Source: an uncultured Faecalibacterium sp.
GTDB lineage: Bacteria; Bacillota; Clostridia; Oscillospirales; Ruminococcaceae
Direction: 5' to 3'
Assembly (NCBI GenBank): GCA_937907025.1
Contig: CALESJ010000046.1
Span: forward strand, 62,001-126,000
DNA length: 64,000 nt
A program made the translations under genes and the position numbers. Below, piece by piece: positions 1-7,869 of the stretch (the stretch's first letter is position 1; the number at the start of each line of letters is the position of its first letter). Under the pieces are notes generated by a model. That model saw only the letters and a list, made by a program, of their open reading frames with translations. It searched no databases and was not told the DNA's origin.

Positions 1-234
1 CGCCTGTTCCAGGAAGAAGAAACGACTTCTTATCCCGTCGGCTACCGGTTGGCTGTATATGATCTGAACGCGCAGAAGGTGGCATACACCGGTCTGCTGG
101 ACACCGGCACAGACAGGATCTGGGGCAATTATATTGTCACACGAGATTTTATCTATTACGGTCTGGCAGGGGAGCTGCTGTCACTGAGCCGGGATTGCTA
201 CACCGTTTTCCCACAACAAGCACAGGAGGGCTGA
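1..234 (+). CDS. C-terminal fragment of an unrecognised protein
   Basis: The reading frame is open from the first base of the window to TGA at 232-234, giving 77 residues of the C-terminus of a larger protein. The fragment alternates short hydrophobic strands with turns (for example YRLAVYDL and GLLDTG), which suggests a beta-rich fold, perhaps beta-propeller-like, but no family is recognised. It ends 4 bases before the ABC ATPase, so the two are probably translated together, and it may be a component or partner of that transporter. No function is assigned. Confidence 0.6.
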   Translation, partial: RLFQEEETTSYPVGYRLAVYDLNAQKVAYTGLLDTGTDRIWGNYIVTRDFIYYGLAGELLSLSRDCYTVFPQQAQEG

Positions 235-238
235 TCGT

Positions 239-970
239 ATGATCGAAGTCAAGAATCTGGAAAAGACATGGCGCCGGGGCCGCACCCGCGTGGGACTGTT
301 TTCCACCAGCTTTACGGTACCGGACGGCCAGATCGTGGGGGTCCTCGGGGATAATGGCGCCGGAAAAACCACCCTGTTGCGGGCGATGGCGGGGCTTCTG
401 CCTCCAAAGACGGGAACCGCGTTGTTTGACGGCAAACCGGCTGCCAAACAGTACGAGCGCATCAGCTACATCACAGGAGAGGGCAGTTATTATCCCCAGC
501 TGACGGTGGGAGAGTACGGGGCTTTTCTGGAAGATCTCCATTCCGCCTTTGACCCCAAGCGCTACCGGGACTTCCTGGCATTCTTCCAGCTGCCGGAGGA
601 TGTGAAAATCGCACGGCTTTCCACCGGCCAGAAAGCACGGGTGGAACTGGCCGCCGGGTTCGCCAAACGGGCCGATTACTATCTGATGGACGAACCGTTT
701 CTGGGCAAGGATGTGTTTACCCGCAAAGACTTCATCAAGCTGATGAGCGCCGTCCTGCACGGGGAAGAAACCATCCTTATCACCACCCATTATCTGGATG
801 ACATCGAACATTTTCTGGACCGGGCCCTGGTACTGCACGAAGGCAGAATCGCCGATGATTTTCTGTTGGAAGATCTGCAGCAAAGCGGACAGACCCTGGT
901 GGAGCGTATGGCCAAGACCTGCGGGTGGGACCCGCAGCGGTATCTGCATTTCGGCGAAGAGGAGGGCTGA
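239..970 (+). CDS. ABC transporter ATP-binding protein
   Basis: This is a 243-residue single-domain ABC ATPase that would power export or import through an unseen membrane partner. It shows a Walker A motif (GDNGAGKTT, about residues 37-45), an atypical signature (LSTGQ in place of LSGGQ), Walker B with catalytic Glu (YYLMDEP) and a switch His (TTHYLDD). ATG at 239 follows an AGGAGGG ribosome site in the end of the upstream gene. The next gene, a DNA-binding domain, starts 2 bases after its stop, so ATPase and regulator look co-transcribed. No permease is visible in the window; it could lie upstream. Substrate is unknown. Confidence 0.88.
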   Translation: MIEVKNLEKTWRRGRTRVGLFSTSFTVPDGQIVGVLGDNGAGKTTLLRAMAGLLPPKTGTALFDGKPAAKQYERISYITGEGSYYPQLTVGEYGAFLEDLHSAFDPKRYRDFLAFFQLPEDVKIARLSTGQKARVELAAGFAKRADYYLMDEPFLGKDVFTRKDFIKLMSAVLHGEETILITTHYLDDIEHFLDRALVLHEGRIADDFLLEDLQQSGQTLVERMAKTCGWDPQRYLHFGEEEG

Positions 971-972
971 AT

Positions 973-1206
973 ATGAATCCGAAGAACGGTAGGAAACTGA
1001 CCCCCAGCGAACAGGCATTGTGGAATACATTGTATGATAACCGCGGCAAAGCGGTACCGCGCGGCCAGCTTCTGGCCGTTGTGGGGTACCCGGCGGGCAT
1101 CAATACCCGCACCCTGGATGTGCATATCCAGCACTTGCGCCGCAAAATGGGCCAGGAAGCCCGCATCGAAACGGTGTTCCGCATCGGCTACCGCCTGGCA
1201 GTGTAA
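973..1206 (+). CDS. Stand-alone OmpR/PhoB-type winged-helix DNA-binding protein
   Basis: This 77-residue protein consists of almost nothing but an OmpR/PhoB C-terminal DNA-binding domain. The recognition-helix region (NTRTLDVHIQHLRRKMG, about residues 44-60) and the wing (VFRIGYRLAV) match the family closely. There is no receiver domain, so phosphorylation control is absent, and activity would depend on expression level or a partner. ATG at 973 is preceded by GGAGGG inside the end of the ATPase gene. An upstream in-frame start would overlap the ATPase by 46 bases and lacks a comparable site. It probably regulates its own small operon with the upstream ABC ATPase; the target is unknown. Confidence 0.8.
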   Translation: MNPKNGRKLTPSEQALWNTLYDNRGKAVPRGQLLAVVGYPAGINTRTLDVHIQHLRRKMGQEARIETVFRIGYRLAV

Positions 1207-1220
1207 AAGACGAATAAAAA

Positions 1221-1254
1221 CAGACCGGAAGAATGCCTTCCGGTCTGTTTTTTG
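1221..1254. terminator. Bidirectional intrinsic terminator
   Basis: A 10-bp perfect stem (CAGACCGGAA with TTCCGGTCTG) around a short loop is followed by a T-run on the plus strand and by TTTTTATTC on the minus strand. It lies between two convergent genes and can end transcription from both. Confidence 0.85.
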
Positions 1255-1259
1255 TCAAG

Positions 1260-2225
1260 TTATTGGTTCTGCTTCAGTGCGTCAAAACGGCGTACGATCT
1301 CCGGGTTACTCAATTTGATGACCTGCCCGGAAAGCCGATGCAGACTGTTGGTTTCGGGAATACGCCCGAAGGTCAGCCGCTGGGCACAGAGCGCCTGTGT
1401 CTTGAACCCCATGCGCTCGTTGACGGCCCGGTTGCCGTATTTAATGTCCCCCAGCACAGGATGCCCCAGGAAAGCCAGGTGGGCACGGATCTGGTGGGTG
1501 CGCCCGGTCAAAAGACCGATACGGCACAGGGTGAACGGCCCGTTGATCCGGATGGGGGTCACATCGGTGATGATCTGCTTGTAACCTTCGGATTCCCGGG
1601 CGTGGACCTTCACCTTGTTGCCCTTTTCACTGTGCTGCAGCCAGGCAATGTGCCGCCCGGCGGGGGGCGTGCCGATGGTGATGGTCAGGTATTCTTTCTT
1701 GAGCCAGTCTTCCCGGATGATCTCGTTCATATCCCGCAGGGCGGTATAACTTTTGGCCGCAATGACAAGGCCCTCGGTGCCACGGTCCAGGCGGTTGCAC
1801 AGGGCGGGAGCAAAGCGGTTTTCCGCCTTCGGGTCATACTTGCCCTCCTCAATCAGGCGGGCCGTGAAGGCGTCCACCAGATTGGGGTCCCCGGTCCGGT
1901 CGCTGTGGCACAGCAGATGAGCGGGCTTGTACAGGACGGCAATGTCCTCGTCCTCGTAAATGACCGTGACCGGCGGCTGCCGACGGGGCGGTTTTTTCAC
2001 GCTGGTCACCGGCACGGCGGGGAAGAACTCATCATTGATGTACAGCTCAATGATGTCGCCGGTCTGCAGCCGGGTGTCCGGCTCGCCGCGCTTGCCGTTG
2101 ACCTTGATGCGCTTGTTGCGGAAACTCTTGTACATCATGCTCCGCGGCATGTTGGAAGTGACTGCTTCCACAAAGCGGCTCAGACGCACGCCGTTTTCGT
2201 TTTCTCCTGCCGTAAACTGTTTCAT
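1260..2225 (-). CDS. RluA-family 23S rRNA pseudouridine synthase
   Basis: The 321-residue protein isomerises uridines in RNA to pseudouridine in the cytoplasm. An S4-like RNA-binding segment lies in the first 70 residues (KRIKVNGKR, TGDIIELY). The catalytic motif is NRLDRGTEG (about residues 143-151), with the Asp that attacks the base in the HRLDxxTSG family pattern. The C-terminal GRTHQIRAHLAFLGHPVLGD motif is intact. It differs from a second family member at 59480-60406, which carries the classical HRIDKDTSG. The exact target (RluC-like or RluD-like) cannot be settled from sequence alone. It is transcribed alone, divergent from the RadC gene. Confidence 0.9.
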   Translation of the reverse strand: MKQFTAGENENGVRLSRFVEAVTSNMPRSMMYKSFRNKRIKVNGKRGEPDTRLQTGDIIELYINDEFFPAVPVTSVKKPPRRQPPVTVIYEDEDIAVLYKPAHLLCHSDRTGDPNLVDAFTARLIEEGKYDPKAENRFAPALCNRLDRGTEGLVIAAKSYTALRDMNEIIREDWLKKEYLTITIGTPPAGRHIAWLQHSEKGNKVKVHARESEGYKQIITDVTPIRINGPFTLCRIGLLTGRTHQIRAHLAFLGHPVLGDIKYGNRAVNERMGFKTQALCAQRLTFGRIPETNSLHRLSGQVIKLSNPEIVRRFDALKQNQ

Positions 2226-2242
2226 CCTGGTACCTCTCTACT

Positions 2243-2289
2243 TTGCAAAACAATATTTATAGTATATAATAGAAAAAGTCAAACGTAAA
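2243..2289. promoter_or_regulatory. Overlapping divergent promoters
   Basis: Plus strand: TTGCAA (2243-2248), 16-bp spacer, TATAAT (2265-2270), driving the RadC-family gene. Minus strand: TTTACG (2289-2284), 17-bp spacer, TATACT (2266-2261), driving the pseudouridine synthase gene. The two -10 boxes overlap, so the promoters should compete. The assignment rests on consensus match and spacing only. Confidence 0.6.
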
Positions 2290-2303
2290 GGATGTGCATC
2301 CCG

Positions 2304-3071
2304 ATGGCGCAGGAGAAAAAGGAGAAGCCGATCCATGCCGATCATCGTTCCCGTATGCAGGAACGGGTGCGGCGCGAAGGTCTTTCCGCTCTGGCTGCCC
2401 ATGAGGTGCTGGAATACCTTTTGTTCTTTTCCATTCCCCGCAAGGATACCAATGCACTGGCCCATCGCCTGATCCAGCATTTCGGCAGTTTCTGCAATGT
2501 GCTGGATGCCAGCGAGGAGGAACTGCTCAAGGTGGAGGGCATCGGACCGGCCAGTGCCCGGCTGATTGCCAGCATCCGCAAATTCGACCAGTATTATCTT
2601 TTGCAGCAGCGCCGCGGGCGCGCCCACCCGCTGAACAGCGAGGCGGCCCGCATCGAGTATGTGCGGCCGCTGTTTTACAGCGAACATAACGAGATTTGTT
2701 ATCTCATCGCCATGAATGACCAGTACATGCCGCTGCGGGACATCCGCGTGGCAGAAGGCGTGCCCAACCATGTCAGCCTGAACACCCGCAAGATGGCGCG
2801 GGAGGCAGTGGCCTGCGGATGTACCTGTGCATTTCTGGCCCACAATCATCCCACCGGTCTGGCGATGCCTTCCAGTGCGGATGTGTATTCTACCCGCCTG
2901 GTTGCCAGTGCTTTGCAGCCGTTGGGAATCCACCTGGTGGATCACATCATTGTGGCGCCGTCGGATGCGGCCAGTATGATGAAACAGTTCCAGGCCTCTT
3001 CGGAGTTCGCACCGCAGGCGGCCTTTGCCAGTGAGCCGGTTCCCGAAACGCCGGAAGAGGAAAATCAGTGA
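2304..3071 (+). CDS. radC: RadC-family (JAB/MPN) protein
   Basis: The 255-residue protein has an N-terminal helix-hairpin-helix segment (VEGIGPASARLI, about residues 78-89) and a C-terminal JAB metalloprotease-like domain. The metal motif AHNHPTG followed by SSAD (about residues 180-193) matches the HxHP...S(x)D signature. The family was named for a repair role that is now doubted, and its function is unsettled. ATG at 2304 lies 11-12 bases from AAAGG. An alternative ATG at 2292 would leave almost no spacing to that site, so the shorter form is preferred, without certainty. It has its own promoter and no co-transcribed partner. Confidence 0.85.
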   Translation: MAQEKKEKPIHADHRSRMQERVRREGLSALAAHEVLEYLLFFSIPRKDTNALAHRLIQHFGSFCNVLDASEEELLKVEGIGPASARLIASIRKFDQYYLLQQRRGRAHPLNSEAARIEYVRPLFYSEHNEICYLIAMNDQYMPLRDIRVAEGVPNHVSLNTRKMAREAVACGCTCAFLAHNHPTGLAMPSSADVYSTRLVASALQPLGIHLVDHIIVAPSDAASMMKQFQASSEFAPQAAFASEPVPETPEEENQ

Positions 3072-3072
3072 A

Positions 3073-3107
3073 ACAAAAAGGCGCCGCCCCCGAAAGAGGG
3101 CGGCGCC
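3073..3107 (-). terminator. Intrinsic terminator of hpf
   Basis: A 10-bp GC-rich perfect stem (GGCGCCGCCC with GGGCGGCGCC) is followed on the minus strand by CTTTTTGTTTC. The plus strand has no T-run after the stem, so it serves mainly the hibernation factor gene. Confidence 0.8.
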
Positions 3108-3119
3108 GTATTGAGTATG

Positions 3120-3635
3120 TCAGGCTTCCGGAATCAGAACACCGTAACCGCCGTCGGCACGGTGATAAACAACCTGGACATTGCCGGTGTCGGCACTGCG
3201 GTACAGGAAGAATGTATGCCCCAGAAGTTCCATCTGCATGATGGCTTCTTCGGTGGTGCAGGGCTTGACGGCAAAATGCTTTTCACGCACAACGGTCAGC
3301 GGCTCTTCCGGCTCGTTGACGGTGGGTTCCTGCGCCGCTGCTGCGGTCAGCTTGTCGCCAAGGCGCTTGCGGTACTTGACCACGCGGCGTACCAGAAGGT
3401 CTACGGCATCACTCAGGGCGTCCTCCATCCGGTCAGAGGCTTTCTCGGCACGCATGGTCAGCGTTCCGCTGCGCAGCGTCAGCTCCACCGTCTGCCGGGT
3501 CTTCTCAACCGTTACTGTGACCTGCGCCTGCGCTTCTTCCGGGAAGAATTTGTCAAGCTTGGCCAGCTTCTTTTCTGCCAGTTCAATAAAGCTGGGCTTC
3601 AGCGATACGCGACGACCGGTACATGTGACTTTCAT
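3120..3635 (-). CDS. hpf: Ribosome hibernation promoting factor, long form
   Basis: The 171-residue protein binds the small ribosomal subunit and promotes formation of inactive 100S dimers in stationary phase. The N-terminal YfiA/RaiA-like domain covers about residues 1-95 (start MKVTCTGRRV). A linker leads to the C-terminal dimerisation domain at about residues 115-171 (VREKHFAVKP, EEAIMQMELLGHTFFLYR). That domain marks the long form typical of Gram-positive bacteria. ATG at 3635 has AAGGAGG 7 bases upstream. It is monocistronic, with its own extended -10 promoter and terminator. Confidence 0.95.
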   Translation of the reverse strand: MKVTCTGRRVSLKPSFIELAEKKLAKLDKFFPEEAQAQVTVTVEKTRQTVELTLRSGTLTMRAEKASDRMEDALSDAVDLLVRRVVKYRKRLGDKLTAAAAQEPTVNEPEEPLTVVREKHFAVKPCTTEEAIMQMELLGHTFFLYRSADTGNVQVVYHRADGGYGVLIPEA

Positions 3636-3730
3636 AGGACAACCTCCTTATTTGGCACCGTATAAAAACGGCGCCCGGTCTTGGCAGCTGCAATCGGATA
3701 TGTTTTTCCGGTTGCGGTTACCGTATCTAT

Positions 3731-3759
3731 ATTATAGCAACCTTTTCACAAAAAGTAAA
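3731..3759 (-). promoter_or_regulatory. Promoter of hpf
   Basis: On the minus strand: TTTACT (3759-3754), 17-bp spacer, extended -10 TGCTATAAT with the hexamer at 3736-3731. It lies about 95 bases upstream of the hpf start codon. Confidence 0.7.
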
Positions 3760-3833
3760 ATGATTTCATTCAATTGTAGAAAAATTTTGTAAAAAGTTCA
3801 CAACCTGCGCCCGGCGCGGAAAGGAACCCCCGG

Positions 3834-5684
3834 ATGAACAAATACGATGTTCTGCAAAAATACTTCGGCCACGACAGCTTCCGCCCCGGTCAGGAAACGC
3901 TGATCGACGCCCTTCTGGCTGGCCGGGACGTACTGGGCGTAATGCCCACGGGTGCCGGCAAATCCGCCTGTTATCAGGTGCCGGCCATGCTTTTGCCGGG
4001 GCTGACCCTGGTGGTATCGCCTCTGATCTCGCTGATGCAGGATCAGGTGGCCTCCCTGCGGCAGAGCGGCATTGAAGCCGCCTGCATCCATTCCGGCATG
4101 GATGAGCAGGAATATTGGAATATTGTACAGGGGGCCCGGCTGGGGCAATACAAACTGCTGTACGTGGCGCCGGAACGCCTGGAAACAGACGGTTTCCTCT
4201 CCCTCATCAGCGGGGTACAGGTTTCGCTGGTGGCGGTGGACGAAGCCCACTGCGTATCCCAGTGGGGGCAGGATTTCCGCCCCAGCTATCTGCGCATTGC
4301 GGGATTTCTGGCAAATCTTTCACCCCGCCCGCCGGTGGGCGCGTTTACCGCCACGGCCACCGGCCAGGTCAAACAGGATATTGCCCGGCTGCTGGAATTG
4401 CGGGACCCTGTTTCCATCACCACCGGCTTTGACCGCCCCAATCTGTATTTTGGGGTGGAGCGCCCGCGTGACAAGGACCGGTTTGTGGAAGACTATATCA
4501 AGGACCACCCGGACAAGAGCGGCATCGTTTACTGTTCTACCCGGAAGACGGTGGAACTGGTCTGTACCCAGCTGCGCAAAGCAAAGATTCCCGCCACCCG
4601 TTATCATGCCGGCCTGGAGGCGGAGGAACGCCGCAAGAACCAGGAAGATTTTGTGTATGACCGCCGTCGGGTCATGGTGGCCACCAATGCGTTCGGTATG
4701 GGCATCGATAAATCCAATGTGGGCTTTGTCATCCACTACAACATGCCCAAAAATATCGAGAACTACTACCAGGAAGCCGGCCGCGCTGGTCGTGACGGAA
4801 GCGCCGCCGAGTGCATTCTGCTGTACTCATTGGGGGATATACAGACAGCCCGATTCCTCATCCAGAACAGCCATGACAATGACGAGCTGACCGAGGAACA
4901 GGCCAAACAGGTGGAAAAGCTGGACCTGCAGCGGCTGGACCGGATGGTGGCTTACTGCAAGACGACCCGCTGCCTGCGGGGATTTCTGCTGGAATATTTC
5001 GGGCAGCACCAGGAAGGCGGCTGCGATAACTGCAGCAACTGCCGCGGCGACTTTGTGCAGACCGACATCACCACCGAAGCCCAGAAAATTCTGTCCGGTG
5101 TGGCGCGCATCGAAAAGCGCTGGCCCGGTGGACTGGGAGTGGTGGCTCTGGTGCAGATGCTGCGAGGCAGCAAGGACAAAAACACCCTCAAGCGCGGGCT
5201 GGATGAACTGCCGACCTACGGGATCATGGCGAATACGCCGCCCGCCCGCATGCGGTTGTATCTGGATGCGCTGGAGGAGCAGGGGTATCTCATCAACACC
5301 CAGGGAGAATATCCGGTGGTCCGCTTGGCTGCCCGTGCCAAAGAGGTACTGTTCCAGGGACAAACGGTAACCATGTCGGAGCGCCGTGTGGCCGAAAAAC
5401 CGAAAAAGCTCACAAAGGCAAAAACAACCGAAATACCCGCGGATATGCCGGAAGATTTGTACGAACGTTTGCGCGCCGTGCGCAGCGAACTGGCCCAGAA
5501 ACAGCATGTGCCCGCGTATATTATTCTGTCCAATGCCTCTTTGGCGGAGATGGCTTCCAAGCGCCCGCGCACCACGGGAGATCTGATGCGGATCTCCGGC
5601 GTGGGAGAGGCCCGTGCCCATCGTTATGGAAAACAATTTTTGCAGACTATCGCGGAATATACGGCACAGCATCCGAAAGGATAA
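3834..5684 (+). CDS. recQ: ATP-dependent DNA helicase RecQ
   Basis: The 616-residue 3'-5' DNA helicase acts in recombination and replication-fork repair. It shows Walker A (PTGAGKS, about residue 39), a DEAH box (DEAHCVSQW, about 134), motif III (TATAT), and helicase C motifs (VYCSTRK, ATNAFGMGIDK, QEAGRAGRDG). The zinc-binding RecQ-Ct domain has the cysteine set CLRG...CDNCSNC near residues 380-403. A C-terminal HRDC domain occupies about residues 540-610 (IILSNASLAEMA, GVGEARAHRYG). ATG at 3834 is preceded by GGAAAGGA. Length is normal for the full three-domain form. Confidence 0.97.
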   Translation: MNKYDVLQKYFGHDSFRPGQETLIDALLAGRDVLGVMPTGAGKSACYQVPAMLLPGLTLVVSPLISLMQDQVASLRQSGIEAACIHSGMDEQEYWNIVQGARLGQYKLLYVAPERLETDGFLSLISGVQVSLVAVDEAHCVSQWGQDFRPSYLRIAGFLANLSPRPPVGAFTATATGQVKQDIARLLELRDPVSITTGFDRPNLYFGVERPRDKDRFVEDYIKDHPDKSGIVYCSTRKTVELVCTQLRKAKIPATRYHAGLEAEERRKNQEDFVYDRRRVMVATNAFGMGIDKSNVGFVIHYNMPKNIENYYQEAGRAGRDGSAAECILLYSLGDIQTARFLIQNSHDNDELTEEQAKQVEKLDLQRLDRMVAYCKTTRCLRGFLLEYFGQHQEGGCDNCSNCRGDFVQTDITTEAQKILSGVARIEKRWPGGLGVVALVQMLRGSKDKNTLKRGLDELPTYGIMANTPPARMRLYLDALEEQGYLINTQGEYPVVRLAARAKEVLFQGQTVTMSERRVAEKPKKLTKAKTTEIPADMPEDLYERLRAVRSELAQKQHVPAYIILSNASLAEMASKRPRTTGDLMRISGVGEARAHRYGKQFLQTIAEYTAQHPKG

Positions 5685-5711
5685 AAGCGGTTCCGTTTTT
5701 GCAAAAAACAC

Positions 5712-5740
5712 TTTACGCCCGCCGAAAAGCATGCTATAAT
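5712..5740 (+). promoter_or_regulatory. Promoter of uvrBA
   Basis: TTTACG (5712-5717), 17-bp spacer, then an extended -10 TGCTATAAT with the hexamer at 5735-5740. The predicted start of transcription falls near 5747, just ahead of a palindrome. Confidence 0.7.
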
Positions 5741-5750
5741 CAAACGGTAA

Positions 5751-5767
5751 TACAACCAATTGTTGTA
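5751..5767. promoter_or_regulatory. Palindromic operator candidate in the uvrB leader
   Basis: A perfect inverted repeat, TACAAC-N5-GTTGTA, lies about 11 bases downstream of the -10 hexamer, where a bound repressor would block initiation. uvrBA is usually SOS-controlled, but this does not match the usual Gram-positive LexA box GAAC-N4-GTTC. It could be a divergent LexA site or the site of another repressor. Confidence 0.45.
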
Positions 5768-5811
5768 AGCTGAGAAGGCCAAAACAGAAGCAGTATAAAG
5801 GGGGATGGGAT

Positions 5812-7866
5812 GTGAATCAAGATCCGAATGCAGAGCTGCAGGGTGTTTTTCACCTGAAAGCACCGTTTTCGCCCACCGGCGACCAGCCGCAGGCCATTGA
5901 GGCCTTGGTCAAGGGGATCGAAGCGGGGGATAAAGGTCAGACACTGCTGGGCGTGACCGGCTCCGGTAAGACCTTTACCATGGCCAACATCATTGCCCGG
6001 TGTAACCGGCCCACCCTGATCCTGGAACCCAACAAGACCCTGGCGTCCCAGATCTGCACCGAGATGCGCAGCTTCTTCCCGGACGATGCCGTGGAATATT
6101 TTGTTTCTTACTACGATTACTATCAGCCGGAGGCGTATATTCCATCCACCGATACCTATATTGAAAAGGACAGCGCCATCAACGATGAGATCGACCGCCT
6201 GCGCCATTCCGCTACGGCGGCCTTGTCAGAGCAGCGCAATGTCATTATCGTGGCCAGCGTTTCCTGCATCTACTCTCTGGGCGACCCCATCGACTACCGC
6301 AGCATGGTCATCAGCCTGCGTCCCGGTATGCAGATGGACCGGGATGAGCTTTGCCGCCAGCTGGTCAAACTGCAGTATGAGCGCAACGATGTGAACTTCA
6401 TCCGCAATAAGTTCCGGGTGCGGGGGGACATTGTGGACATCCATCTGGCGTACAACGATGAATTTGCCATCCGGGTGGAATTCTTCGGGGATGAGATTGA
6501 CCGCATCAGCGAGTTTGACCCCTTGACCGGGGAACGCCGCAACATCATCCGCCATGTGGCCATCTTCCCGGCCAGCCATTATATCGTCGGTCCGGAAAAG
6601 ATGAAGGAAGGCCTTGTCAAAATCAATGAGGAGATGGAGCAGCAGGTCAAGCGCTTCACCGAGGAAGGCAAACTCATCGAAGCCCAGCGCATTGCCCAGC
6701 GTACCAAGTACGATATGGAAATGCTGCAGGAAGTGGGCATGTGCAAGGGCATCGAAAACTATTCGGCGGTGCTGTCCGGCCGTGCGCCCGGGTCCACTCC
6801 CACGACCCTGCTGGACTACTTCCCCAAAGATTTTCTGCTGATGGTGGATGAAAGCCATGTGATGCTGCCCCAGATCCGGGGTATGTTCGGCGGAGATTAC
6901 AGCCGCAAAAAGACCCTGGTGGAATACGGATTCCGCCTGCCGTCGGCGTTTGACAACCGTCCGCTGAAGTTTGAAGAATTTGAGTCCAAGGTGGGACAGA
7001 CAATCTTCGTCAGCGCCACTCCCGGTGCCTATGAGCGGGAACATTCCTCCCGCGTGGCGGAACAGGTTATCCGCCCCACCGGCCTGCTGGACCCGCTGAT
7101 CAGTGTGCGTCCGGTGGAAGGCCAGATCGAGGACCTTCTGGGCGAGATCCGTCTGCGCATCGACCGGGGCGAACGGGCTCTGGTTACCACCCTGACCGTC
7201 AAGATGGCCGAGGACCTGACCGACTTCCTGGAAGAACACGGTGTCAAGACCAAGTATATGCACCATGAAGTGGATACTTTTGAGCGCATGGAGATCATCA
7301 AGGACCTGCGCACCGGCGCCATTGATGTCATTGTGGGCATCAACCTGCTGCGCGAAGGTCTGGACCTGCCGGAAGTATCTCTGATCGCCATTCTGGATGC
7401 CGACAAGGAAGGCTTCCTGCGCAGCGAAACCAGCCTTATCCAGACCATCGGCCGTGCGGCCCGCAATGCCAACGGTGTGGTGCTGATGTATGCTGATGAG
7501 GTGACCCCCAGCATGGAGCGGGCCATCACCGAAACGGAACGCCGCCGCGCCATCCAGGATGCCTACAACCAGGAACACGGCATCACCCCCAAGACCATCG
7601 TCAAGGCCATTGGCGGCGGGCTGGAGATCAGCATGTCCGAAGAAAACAAAAAGATGCGTCGCAACCGCATGAGCCGTGCCGAGCGGGAACAGACCATCGC
7701 CCGGCTGACCAAGGAAATGAAGGAAGCGGCCCGCCTGTTGCAGTTCGAGCACGCTGCCTTCCTGCGGGATGAGATCGAACGGCTGCAGCGCGGGGAAGAT
7801 CCCACCAACAAAGAGGAAAGCCCGAAACGCCCGGCGGGCAAAGCCAGAAAAGGCAGGAGGAAATAA
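5812..7866 (+). CDS. uvrB: Excinuclease ABC subunit B
   Basis: The 684-residue damage-verifying helicase of nucleotide excision repair is loaded by UvrA and recruits UvrC. Visible features are Walker A (GVTGSGKT, about residues 44-51), the beta-hairpin region with its tyrosine cluster (SYYDYYQPEAY, about 98-108), motif II (MVDESH), helicase motifs (INLLREGLDLPE, QTIGRAARN) and a C-terminal UVR motif (about 630-660) for UvrC contact. The start is GTG at 5812, with AAAGGGGGA 6-13 bases upstream. uvrA follows after 3 bases, so the two are one operon. Confidence 0.97.
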   Translation: MNQDPNAELQGVFHLKAPFSPTGDQPQAIEALVKGIEAGDKGQTLLGVTGSGKTFTMANIIARCNRPTLILEPNKTLASQICTEMRSFFPDDAVEYFVSYYDYYQPEAYIPSTDTYIEKDSAINDEIDRLRHSATAALSEQRNVIIVASVSCIYSLGDPIDYRSMVISLRPGMQMDRDELCRQLVKLQYERNDVNFIRNKFRVRGDIVDIHLAYNDEFAIRVEFFGDEIDRISEFDPLTGERRNIIRHVAIFPASHYIVGPEKMKEGLVKINEEMEQQVKRFTEEGKLIEAQRIAQRTKYDMEMLQEVGMCKGIENYSAVLSGRAPGSTPTTLLDYFPKDFLLMVDESHVMLPQIRGMFGGDYSRKKTLVEYGFRLPSAFDNRPLKFEEFESKVGQTIFVSATPGAYEREHSSRVAEQVIRPTGLLDPLISVRPVEGQIEDLLGEIRLRIDRGERALVTTLTVKMAEDLTDFLEEHGVKTKYMHHEVDTFERMEIIKDLRTGAIDVIVGINLLREGLDLPEVSLIAILDADKEGFLRSETSLIQTIGRAARNANGVVLMYADEVTPSMERAITETERRRAIQDAYNQEHGITPKTIVKAIGGGLEISMSEENKKMRRNRMSRAEREQTIARLTKEMKEAARLLQFEHAAFLRDEIERLQRGEDPTNKEESPKRPAGKARKGRRK

Positions 7867-7869
7867 CCA

